Source of the DNA: Leptospira brenneri
Lineage (GTDB): Bacteria > Spirochaetota > Leptospiria > Leptospirales > Leptospiraceae
DNA length: 64,000 bases
NCBI RefSeq assembly: GCF_002812125.1
Contig: NZ_NPDQ01000005.1
Span: 124,001 to 188,000 of the forward strand
Reading direction: 5' to 3'
Every line of letters starts with the position of its first letter. Positions within the stretch are counted from its first letter, which is position 1. Positions 54,324 to 62,471 of this stretch are shown piece by piece. Position numbers and translations under genes: made by a program. The notes beneath the pieces are model-generated. The model saw nothing but the letters and a program-made list of their open reading frames with translations. It ran no database searches and was not told where the DNA came from.

Positions 54324-55537
54324 TGAAAGAATTATTTTACCTTTCTGGTGTACTAGCTTTTTTGGTGATATTTTTTGTTTCGATCTTTGCACCGACTAAG
54401 GGACAAACTCGAATTTGGTTATGGAGTCTTTTGAAGATTGGATTCTTTTGTTCTTTATTTTACTCCTGGTTTACCGACAATATCGTGCTGAAGTGGATTT
54501 TAATAGAGGCCTCCACTTTATTTGGTGCTTTATTAATTTCTTCAAGTGGGACAGAACGTTCATTTCATGTGGGTTGGAAGTTTCTATTAATCAATTCCTA
54601 TGCGCTTGGTCTTGCCTTTTTAGGGATAGTGATTTTGTTATTTGCTTCGACTCCGTTGGAGAACTTGGATTTTGAAACCTTAAAGCAAGGGTTAGTTGGT
54701 CAAAGTGGTCTTTTGATCGAAACAGGTATTCTACTTACCGTTTATGGTTATAGTGGAAAACTTGGGCTTGTTCCCAACCATTTTTGGGTGGGTGATACAT
54801 ATGCAGAGAGTCCAAGTCAAATCTCTTCTTTGATAGCTTCTTTTGTGCCAGTGAGTGTGGTGCTTGCGATTCGGCCACTCATTCAGTTGGAACGTGAAAT
54901 TAATCCTCATATGATCAATGCGGCAAATGGAATCCTATTTATAGGAATATTAACTATTTTGTATTCAACTTTGATTTTGTTTTCGCGTGAGGACATTCGA
55001 AGGATATCTGCAAAGGTTGCACTCTTTCATACAGGTATGTTGACTTTGTTTCTGTGGTTAGATGTATCGGATGAGGTATTTTACTTTTTATTATCTACAA
55101 CAGTTTTAGTAAAGCTACTTGTATTTATCTCGATGGGAATTTTGCGGATGGATGCCGGGAAAAGAAACATTTCCCAAATTCTGGAAACATCTTCACTCAG
55201 TCATAAAGCATTGTATATGTATCTATTGGCTTTGTTAGTTGCTTTTGTGTTTCCTTTATCGCCAGTTTTTGTTTTGGATTTAAAGGTCATCGAAATAGCG
55301 ATTAGACAAAAGATGTTTTTTTTATTCCTTTTTCCGATTGTCGGTGCTGTTTTCTTTTTTATTGCCCTGAACAAAGTTTTACCTTTAGTTCGTTTGCCCA
55401 ATCGGAATTTTGAATCAAGTGTTTATGGGATACTTCAAACTCGGTTGGTATTCTTTTGGTTTAGCTTTTTATTCACCGTATGCGTTGGTACTTACGGTTT
55501 AACTTATCTTATGGCAGAATATATATGGAAAAGATAA
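54320..55537 (+). CDS. HyfF-like antiporter-type membrane subunit
   Basis: 405 residues, shorter than most HyfF. About eleven helices. WILIEASTLFGALL has the TM5 Glu, and GYSGKLGLVPNHFWVGDTYAESPSQISSL the TM7 Lys and neighbouring loop. It is the second antiporter-like subunit of the complex. The end overlaps the large-subunit start by 13 bases. Confidence 0.8.
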   Translation: MMKELFYLSGVLAFLVIFFVSIFAPTKGQTRIWLWSLLKIGFFCSLFYSWFTDNIVLKWILIEASTLFGALLISSSGTERSFHVGWKFLLINSYALGLAFLGIVILLFASTPLENLDFETLKQGLVGQSGLLIETGILLTVYGYSGKLGLVPNHFWVGDTYAESPSQISSLIASFVPVSVVLAIRPLIQLEREINPHMINAANGILFIGILTILYSTLILFSREDIRRISAKVALFHTGMLTLFLWLDVSDEVFYFLLSTTVLVKLLVFISMGILRMDAGKRNISQILETSSLSHKALYMYLLALLVAFVFPLSPVFVLDLKVIEIAIRQKMFFLFLFPIVGAVFFFIALNKVLPLVRLPNRNFESSVYGILQTRLVFFWFSFLFTVCVGTYGLTYLMAEYIWKR

Positions 55538-56955
55538 CAGGGATTACTAGTTTTGATGGTGTTTATCACCAGTTTGTCATCCGAGACCATAAAGTGGTTC
55601 GGGAAGAAGTTGTTTCTAAAAAGAGTAATATCGATTTTTTGTTAGATCCTCAGTATCCGGTTTGGTTGGTTCGTCATGCATTTGGGCAAGACATGGGGGT
55701 TGAGGATTATTCGGATTTAAAAGAAGAAGATTATCTATCAGATAATCGTGGCAAAAATCTTTCCTTACATCAAAAAACAGGTGTTGTTAGAGATTTGGCA
55801 TACCATGGATTACATGTTCCTTTTCATGAAGGAACTTATTCTCATGCAGTGGGTCCAATTCACGCAGGAATCATTGAACCTGGTCATTTTCGATTTGTGG
55901 TCGAAGGGGAGGTGATTCGTCATTTAAGCATTCGTTTGGGTTTCCAATATAGAGCCATTCGGGAAAAAATACTAAAAAAACAGGTAACAGAAGTTATGCC
56001 AATTTCTGAAACGATTTCCGGAGATACAAGTGTTGGGTATGCACTCGCTTTTAGTAAAATCTACGAAGAAATGTATGGGTTATCCGTTTCTTCTGATGTA
56101 AAGTTATTTCGCTCTTTTCTTGTCGAGTTGGAACGGATTGCCGTCCATATAGGAGACTTAGGTGGTATCTCAGAAGATATAGGATATTATCCATTATATG
56201 GTGTTTGTGTTACGGATAGAGGGGCAGCTCTCGGTCTTATGGAAACATGGACAGGGAATCGGTTTGGAAAGGCTGCGATTCGTCCTGGTAGAGTTCGGAC
56301 AAATAAACGTATTACCGCCAAACAAGCAAAAGATGCTTTTTTTAATTTAAAAAAGGTTTATTTTAAACGAATTCGTCCGCAGATTTTAAGAGCACTTTCT
56401 GTTTCTACCTTGAAAGAAAGAATGCAAGGATGTGGATTTATTTCGGAATCAGATGTTGAGAAACATGGATTTCTGGGTATGGTGGCTAGGATGGCTGGAG
56501 TGGGTGATGATTTAAGAATTGGAAACCTCGAATATCCTGGTTGGACTCCATTACCCCTGCAAGAAGAACACCATCATTATAATGGAGATGTTTGGGCACG
56601 TATGTACATTCGTTATACGGAAATTGAACAATCATTAAAATGGATCGAATCACATTTGGATGAATTGGATTGGGAGTCTCTCTGGTCTGAAAAAGATTTT
56701 TATGCCAATACCCATGACTGGAAGGAATGGAAACCAAAATCAGGAATTTACACTGCGGCCGTAGAAGCTTGGCGAGGTCCAGTTCTTGTTTCTTTGGATT
56801 TCGATTCAGATGGATTTGTAAAAAATTCCTATATTCGTGATCCTTCTGTTCTCAATTGGCATGCATTGGAACTTGCTGTCCGTGGAGAACAGGTCGGTGA
56901 TTTCCCTTTGAACAATAAGTCGTTTAATCTTAGTTATGTTGGGTTTGATTTATGA
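55525..56955 (+). CDS. HyfG-like large subunit (NuoCD-like) without Ni-binding cysteines
   Basis: 476 residues. An N-terminal NuoC-like domain (1-80) is followed by a NuoD/hydrogenase-like domain with GPIHAGIIEPGHFRFVVEGE and IRPGRVRTNKR. The first Ni-binding pair (ICGxC) is ISGDT (164-168) and the C-terminal DPCxxC is DPSVLN (439-444), so no NiFe centre can form. That places it in the energy-converting hydrogenase-related (Ehr) type of complex. The ATG at 55525 overlaps the upstream gene. A GTG at 55480 is less likely. Confidence 0.85.
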   Translation: MEKITGITSFDGVYHQFVIRDHKVVREEVVSKKSNIDFLLDPQYPVWLVRHAFGQDMGVEDYSDLKEEDYLSDNRGKNLSLHQKTGVVRDLAYHGLHVPFHEGTYSHAVGPIHAGIIEPGHFRFVVEGEVIRHLSIRLGFQYRAIREKILKKQVTEVMPISETISGDTSVGYALAFSKIYEEMYGLSVSSDVKLFRSFLVELERIAVHIGDLGGISEDIGYYPLYGVCVTDRGAALGLMETWTGNRFGKAAIRPGRVRTNKRITAKQAKDAFFNLKKVYFKRIRPQILRALSVSTLKERMQGCGFISESDVEKHGFLGMVARMAGVGDDLRIGNLEYPGWTPLPLQEEHHHYNGDVWARMYIRYTEIEQSLKWIESHLDELDWESLWSEKDFYANTHDWKEWKPKSGIYTAAVEAWRGPVLVSLDFDSDGFVKNSYIRDPSVLNWHALELAVRGEQVGDFPLNNKSFNLSYVGFDL

Positions 56956-57767
56956 ATTTTATATATGAGTTAAAAAGTTTTCTTTTCCCAAAGAACGTAT
57001 TGAATTTTGATACCGCGTCTCCTGTGCATCCAACAAGTCGAGGTATTCCTGTTCCTACTTCCAAACTAGAACAAGGAACTAAGACCTTGGTTCGGTCTGC
57101 AGAAATTTGTCCAACGAGAGCAATGCGGATTCTTTCCGACTCCGAGGTTCAATTTGATTATGGTAAATGTTTGCAATGTGGTATGTGCACCGAGGTCTCG
57201 GATGGTTCCCTTCGTGATTCAGGTTTTATCTATACTTTTGCTTTAAGTCGTGATGAATTGAAAGTCACTTACAAATCCGGCCGAATGCAAAAAGTAACTG
57301 ACTTACCTTTTCCACTGACTGAAAATCAACAGCGATTTAAAGAATTAACCAAGAAGAGAGGTTTTCTTTACCGAGAGGTTGCGGCTTCTGGAAACAATAC
57401 AGTCGAATCAGAACTAAACGCTTCGTTTAATTCTGTTTTTGATTCGGAAAGAGAAGGGGTACGTTGCGTGGCTAGCCCCAAACATGCTGACGCCATTGTC
57501 TTTTCTGGGCCAGTAGGACAGAATATGGCAGGTCCTTTGGAAACAGCATGGGATGTGATTGCGGAACCAAAAGCACTCATCGCCTGCGGAACGGAAGCGG
57601 TCAGTGGAGGTCTTTATGCCTTAGGTAAGTTGCCGAAAGAGCCGGACCTTTACATTTCAGGAGATCCCCCAAGGCCAGACGTGATTTTGCAAGGTTTTCG
57701 TCTTTTAATGGGAAGATTTTCCTTCCGATTTCAAGAGGCGCTTCACAAAATTTTAGAGAATGAATAA
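56952..57767 (+). CDS. Fused ferredoxin / HyfI-like small subunit with degenerate cluster site
   Basis: 271 residues. The N-terminal ferredoxin part has Cys53 (EICPTRA) and Cys73, Cys76, Cys79 (CLQCGMC), enough for one [4Fe-4S] cluster. The C-terminal NuoB/HycG-like domain (about 150-260) lacks the usual CxxC (NASFNS at 156-161). The second conserved Cys of GCPPRP is Asp238 (GDPPRP), and only Cys212 remains in ACGTEAVSGG. An N2-type cluster is thus unlikely. In hydrogenase-4 these are two separate genes. The start overlaps the large-subunit stop (ATGA). Confidence 0.8.
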   Translation: MNFIYELKSFLFPKNVLNFDTASPVHPTSRGIPVPTSKLEQGTKTLVRSAEICPTRAMRILSDSEVQFDYGKCLQCGMCTEVSDGSLRDSGFIYTFALSRDELKVTYKSGRMQKVTDLPFPLTENQQRFKELTKKRGFLYREVAASGNNTVESELNASFNSVFDSEREGVRCVASPKHADAIVFSGPVGQNMAGPLETAWDVIAEPKALIACGTEAVSGGLYALGKLPKEPDLYISGDPPRPDVILQGFRLLMGRFSFRFQEALHKILENE

Positions 57768-57775
57768 TAAGGCGA

Positions 57776-59011
57776 GTGGATTTAGAAAAAGAAGAAATCG
57801 TTCGTGTCCTGGTTTTAGAACCGCAAAAAAAATCCTATGATACCATTTCCCAATTACTTGTGGAATGGTTTGGGGATTATATCGAACTTACCTGGCGCTC
57901 CGTTTTTGATAACGGAGCAGAGGAAATCAAAAAAAACCAATATGATCTTCTAATAACGGAAATCCAGTTTCCGGAATTGGAAGATAGCAGCGAATCCATT
58001 TTGGAAATGATCATGGATTTAGCCGGTCCATCAGAACTTCCCGTAGTTGTGTTTACGAAGGCCGAGGGAAAACAACTTCCCATCCATGCCTTTCAACTAG
58101 GGATCAACGAATACTTCAGTAAACGTAGGTTAAAGAAAAATGTTTTGGAACATCGGTTTAGAAATTTGTTCCGAGAGATTTATCGTAAAAAAGTTGTTTC
58201 CATTCAAATGGATGATAGTTTGAAACGATTCCAAGATTTGTATGGAATGAACCAATCCGAAATTCAAGATTTGAATACAATGGTTAAAAAATTCAAAAAA
58301 GAATTGGAGAAGGAATACGAAGAGAAACTGAATTTAGAAACCGAAAAAAAGAAAATGCAAAATGTTTTCGGTATGTATGTGGATCCTATCATTGTAGAGA
58401 GTTTGATGAACAATACTCTTTCGCTTGATCAAAAAGGAAAAGAACAAGAAGTATCCGTATTATTTTCAGATATTCGTGGTTATACGACTCTTTCTGAAAA
58501 AATGAAACCAGAACAAGTCATTTCTTTTTTAAATGAATACTTTACTGCCATGACAGAAGTCATTTTGGGATATGGCGGAATGATCGATAAATATATTGGT
58601 GACTCCATCATGTGTTTGTTTGGCGCTCCAGTTTTTCAAGAAGACCATAGGCAAAACGCACTAGATTGTGCTGTGGAAATGGTGCAGGTGTTTGAACTTT
58701 GGCAACCAAAATGGCAACAAATCTATGGATTCACTCCTCAAATAGGAATTGGTTTGGCTTCAGGGAAAGCAATCGTGGGAAACGTTGGTTCCTTTCAAAA
58801 ACTTTCTTATACTGCTGTTGGAGACACTGTTAATATGGCGAGCCGGCTTGAGTCCATTGCCAAACCGATGCATGTTTATGTTTCAGAAGGACTGTATAAT
58901 TTTTTACCTGAAGATTATGCGAATAAATATCGTTACGAAGAGTTGGAACCTGTAAAAATCAAAGGAAAAGAAGGGTTACACAGAATTTTAAGTGTAAAAC
59001 CCCTCTCGTAA
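57776..59011 (+). CDS. Adenylate/guanylate cyclase with N-terminal pseudo-receiver
   Basis: 411 residues. A receiver-like domain (1-125) in which the phospho-acceptor Asp is Glu (LLITEIQFPE), so it is probably not phosphorylated. A coiled coil (about 140-190) leads to a class III cyclase domain: VLFSDIRGYTTLSE (metal-binding Asp), YIGDSIMCLFGAP, and VGDTVNMASRLE. It makes cAMP or cGMP. The GTG start follows the Ehr-like operon by 8 bases, with AAGG close by. Confidence 0.88.
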   Translation: MDLEKEEIVRVLVLEPQKKSYDTISQLLVEWFGDYIELTWRSVFDNGAEEIKKNQYDLLITEIQFPELEDSSESILEMIMDLAGPSELPVVVFTKAEGKQLPIHAFQLGINEYFSKRRLKKNVLEHRFRNLFREIYRKKVVSIQMDDSLKRFQDLYGMNQSEIQDLNTMVKKFKKELEKEYEEKLNLETEKKKMQNVFGMYVDPIIVESLMNNTLSLDQKGKEQEVSVLFSDIRGYTTLSEKMKPEQVISFLNEYFTAMTEVILGYGGMIDKYIGDSIMCLFGAPVFQEDHRQNALDCAVEMVQVFELWQPKWQQIYGFTPQIGIGLASGKAIVGNVGSFQKLSYTAVGDTVNMASRLESIAKPMHVYVSEGLYNFLPEDYANKYRYEELEPVKIKGKEGLHRILSVKPLS

Positions 59012-59031
59012 TTTTATTGTAAGTGTTGCTT

Positions 59032-59874
59032 TTAAAGCGTACTACAAAACTGATAGAGTTCGTTTGTTTTCAGTTTTTCGTCTTTGGCTGTTAAAAAAAC
59101 TTTTTGGTCTTCAATTTCAAGACTAAGGGACTGTTTGTATTCTTCAAATTTTTCTAAGGTCCCTGGTTCTTGTTTTCCATGACCAGTTAATTTTGCAATC
59201 ACTCCGGCAAATCCAATGATTTGTCCAAGAGCTGATTGTTCCGTGACTGGTTTGGATAGATCTTCAATGGAAGAAATGATGATGTTTGGCATTTTCCAAA
59301 GTTTCGCTGCAGCACTTCCCATTTCGTAGGAATCCACACCGAAGAATTTTTTCTCAAGCGAAATCAAACTAACATCAGAAGTTTGGAATTCGGTAAGCAC
59401 TTCTATATATTTTGTTCTATCAATGGTATTGAGTACAATTCGTCCAAGGTCTTGCATGAGTCCACATGTGATGGCAAGCTCTGCTTCTTTTTTGAATTTT
59501 TTCTCTTCACATAAAATTTGTGCAAAGATTCCCTTTGCAACAGAGTGATCCCAAACTTCATCTCGGAATTTTTTATAATTACCTTGGCTAAATAGGGAAT
59601 CTGTCATGGACATAGCGACCATACTTCGCACTGTTTTGAATCCTAAACGAGTGATCACCTGTTTCATGTTAGCTACAGGATTTCCTCTTGAGAAAAAAGG
59701 TGAGTTTGCAAGTTTCAAAAGTCTTGCTACTAACACTTGATCCGATTGGACTTTTTTTTCTAATTCCCCAAAGGAGAGCTCATTGTCATCATCTAGGGAA
59801 AGTACGGAAAGTAAGACCGGCGGTACAATCGTCAGGTCTTTGATTTGCGAGAGATATTCTTCAACTGTAGCCAT
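59032..59874 (-). CDS. HDOD-domain signalling protein
   Basis: 280 residues. HDOD core: LLKLANSPFFSRGNPVANMKQVITRLGFKTVRSMV, then GLMQDLGRIVL and AAKLWKMPN. HDOD proteins lack enzyme activity and act in regulation of motility, biofilm or development. Alone here, convergent with the cyclase gene. Confidence 0.88.
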   Translation of the reverse strand: MATVEEYLSQIKDLTIVPPVLLSVLSLDDDNELSFGELEKKVQSDQVLVARLLKLANSPFFSRGNPVANMKQVITRLGFKTVRSMVAMSMTDSLFSQGNYKKFRDEVWDHSVAKGIFAQILCEEKKFKKEAELAITCGLMQDLGRIVLNTIDRTKYIEVLTEFQTSDVSLISLEKKFFGVDSYEMGSAAAKLWKMPNIIISSIEDLSKPVTEQSALGQIIGFAGVIAKLTGHGKQEPGTLEKFEEYKQSLSLEIEDQKVFLTAKDEKLKTNELYQFCSTL

Positions 59875-59940
59875 AGGATTTGGAACCTAAAGTCAGATTC
59901 TCAAACCAGGAACAAAGGGAAACCGAAAAACGGGAAAAAA

Positions 59941-61068
59941 CTACCGGGCGACTATCCTTGCGAATTCAATTCCCTTGAAGTAGTGTTGTAGGATTTCCCT
60001 GTGATTGAATTGGTTTTTTGCCATAGCAAAACTTCCCCATTGAGACATTCCGACTCCGTGCCCAGAACCTAAACCTTTCACATAAAAATCACCGGACTCT
60101 TCTTTTCGAATTCCAAACCTTGTGGATTTGAGTTTGGTGGCTCCTAATTTTTTTCGAAACTCAGTTGCTTTGATTTTTTTGGATCCAGAAGCTCCTATGA
60201 TTTCGATTTCATTGACTCTTGAAGAAGGGAATCTACTTGTCACTAAAATGTCTTGGATCTCACCAACGCCTAAATCTCGTAAGTTGGTATTTACAAAATC
60301 AGTTTTCCATTTTTCTTCCCAAGAATATTGTTCCCCATCTTTGTCGTATTCGGATGCAACTGGTTTTAAATATTCTACAGGACTTCCCCAAACATTAACT
60401 GGATCTTCCGTGTATCCACCTGCATTTGAATGGAAAAAACTTTGAATGGGTTGTCCTTTATGAATGAGGATGAGTCCTTCTGTTTCAAAAACTGCTTCTG
60501 AAGTATTTCGATGTTCTTTGTTTTTTCCTTTGTACACTTGTGTATTGGTAGAAGTGTCCACATCGAACTCTTGTTTTTTTCTGTTTAACATTTCTCTTAC
60601 TACATAAGTTCTTGCGCAAATGGCTTGGGCTTTGAGGGCTTCTTTTGGCCAAGAGGCACTGACTTCAGAGGGAACTACGGATAAAAGATAAGCTTCTACT
60701 GGAACTAAATTAAGAATATAAACTTTACCATCAATGGGTTTGAGAAGAACAGTCCCTCTGTAACTCACTCCCTTGTATTCAATCCATTCCGAATTACTTT
60801 GGATTGAAATTGGCGCTTTCAGGGCAGTGGGGTTTAAGGATAAAAAATCATATGCTCTTTTGATTGTAAGATCATTGGCATCTCGAACAATCATTTCGCC
60901 ACTTGACTTAAATACTTCTTCGTCTGTCGCATAACCAAGTAATACACGAACCGGCTTAGATTTAAAACCAGAATCATCCGGTGTCCAATTGGTGACCATC
61001 ACACTCGTACAACCGATTTGCCCTAAAATGGCCAAACAAAAAAATAAAATCGATTTTTGAATCTTCAT
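59941..61068 (-). CDS. SpoIID/LytB-domain lipoprotein
   Basis: 375 residues. Lipoprotein signal MKIQKSILFFCLAILGQIGC. The SpoIID domain (about 100-370) shows YLLSVVPSEVSASWPKEALKAQAICARTYV, SFFHSNAGGYTE and GLGSGHGVGMSQWGSFAMA. SpoIID enzymes are lytic transglycosylases acting on denuded glycan strands. A strong GGGAGG precedes the ATG at 61068. The frame extending to 61182 would overlap the next gene. Confidence 0.88.
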   Translation of the reverse strand: MKIQKSILFFCLAILGQIGCTSVMVTNWTPDDSGFKSKPVRVLLGYATDEEVFKSSGEMIVRDANDLTIKRAYDFLSLNPTALKAPISIQSNSEWIEYKGVSYRGTVLLKPIDGKVYILNLVPVEAYLLSVVPSEVSASWPKEALKAQAICARTYVVREMLNRKKQEFDVDTSTNTQVYKGKNKEHRNTSEAVFETEGLILIHKGQPIQSFFHSNAGGYTEDPVNVWGSPVEYLKPVASEYDKDGEQYSWEEKWKTDFVNTNLRDLGVGEIQDILVTSRFPSSRVNEIEIIGASGSKKIKATEFRKKLGATKLKSTRFGIRKEESGDFYVKGLGSGHGVGMSQWGSFAMAKNQFNHREILQHYFKGIEFARIVAR

Positions 61069-61117
61069 AGTAACCTCCCTTCTAATTTCGGAGGATTCCC
61101 CAAATTGGTGAAGGGAT

Positions 61118-62437
61118 TTATACGGACTTTCTTTGAAAGAAAAGCACTGATTCTGTATGAGGAGTGTGAGGATAGGGATCAATTAGGATTCCATCCATAA
61201 AATCATAACTGGGAAGGAAGGTGGATACATCCTCTTTTTGTGAATAAGGGTTACAGGAGACGTAGAATAAATGTTTGGGCCCAAAATCGCGGATCCATTG
61301 GTTGACCAATTTACCAGCACCTGCCCTTGGGGGATCCAAAATCAAAGTGGCATCCTCTTTCGGTTTCAGAAGTTCTGTGGACATAAAGAGATTGGCGATC
61401 TGAAAGGAATGTGATTTTTCCGGATACCGATTTTGGAAAGTTTCTGTGGCAATGGCAATCGAAGATTCCGTTAGTTCATAACCATCGACATTTTCGAAAG
61501 AACCACCATATAACAGAGAGAAAAAACCATTTCCACAAAATAAATCGATCAGATTTTTTCCAGATTTTGGTAACCGTTCTTTGATAAAAGAGAGAATCGG
61601 TAAAAAACCTTTTGGGTTTGGTTGGAAAAATGAATCAAAAGGAATCTGAAAAGTTTCCCCTAGAACTTGTTCTGTAAACGTAGATTTACCTCTTAAAATT
61701 TCGGGCCTTCCGAAAGCAGAAACTTCCGATTTGGGTCTGTTGTAACAAAAGAGTAAAGATTCTTGGGGAAGGGATGTCAAACAAAGGTTACGAAATTTTT
61801 CCATGGAAGGGTGTGATTCGTATCCATCTGTAAAAGTAAAAATTAAAATTCCATCCTCTGTGTTCTGCGCCTTTCTGATGGTGAGGTATTTGAGTCCACC
61901 TTCTTCATTTTTACGATCCCAGATCACTTCTGGCATTTGATTGAGTACAGATTGTACGTTTTTTAAAGCTTCATTGGCCCAGTGAGATTGGATGGAACAA
62001 GATGTGATGGGAACTACCTTTCGAAAGTTTCCTCTTTGCCTTTGTCCAATGATCGGTCCAGGGAAAACGGAAAAATCCATTCGAGATCTGTATTCATAAA
62101 TTTGTTCAGAAGGAAGTGGATGAATGGATATTCCTAAATCCTTTTGGAAAGCTTGGAGGATGGGAGAAAATTTGAGTTCTAATTGTTGTTTGTAATCGAT
62201 GTGTTGGCCAGTGCAACCGCCACATTCTCCGAACACATCGCAAGATACCAATTTCCAGTCATGGTTACGGATTGTTTCCTGAATGCGTAAAGACCTTTGT
62301 CTTGGTCTTCGTTTGACATACTCGACATGGAGTTCGTCTCCGGGATAGGCAAAAAAAACATTCACCTTTTTTCCGTTAGGTGCAGTGACGATTCCTGAAA
62401 AGTCGGAATCTAAACTTTCCACAATGACTTTATCCAA
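61118..62437 (-). CDS. RlmD/TrmA-type RNA uracil-5-methyltransferase
   Basis: 439 residues. TRAM-like N-terminus, then an iron-sulphur cluster site Cys66-x5-Cys72-x2-Cys75 with Cys147, as in RlmD. SAM-binding LIDLFCGNGFFSLLYG and LDPPRAGAGK. Nucleophile Cys395 (YVSCNP) and general base Glu429 (HTESVLFF). It methylates a uracil in rRNA or tRNA. The cluster favours RlmD-type 23S rRNA activity, but the target base cannot be told. Confidence 0.9.
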   Translation of the reverse strand: MDKVIVESLDSDFSGIVTAPNGKKVNVFFAYPGDELHVEYVKRRPRQRSLRIQETIRNHDWKLVSCDVFGECGGCTGQHIDYKQQLELKFSPILQAFQKDLGISIHPLPSEQIYEYRSRMDFSVFPGPIIGQRQRGNFRKVVPITSCSIQSHWANEALKNVQSVLNQMPEVIWDRKNEEGGLKYLTIRKAQNTEDGILIFTFTDGYESHPSMEKFRNLCLTSLPQESLLFCYNRPKSEVSAFGRPEILRGKSTFTEQVLGETFQIPFDSFFQPNPKGFLPILSFIKERLPKSGKNLIDLFCGNGFFSLLYGGSFENVDGYELTESSIAIATETFQNRYPEKSHSFQIANLFMSTELLKPKEDATLILDPPRAGAGKLVNQWIRDFGPKHLFYVSCNPYSQKEDVSTFLPSYDFMDGILIDPYPHTPHTESVLFFQRKSV

Positions 62438-62471
62438 TGTTTTATACTTGCCAGTTCCTTTTGATTTTTAT

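Noticed and set aside
51079..57767. An active group 4 [NiFe] hydrogenase or formate hydrogenlyase
   Set aside because: All Ni-binding cysteines are replaced and no maturation genes adjoin.
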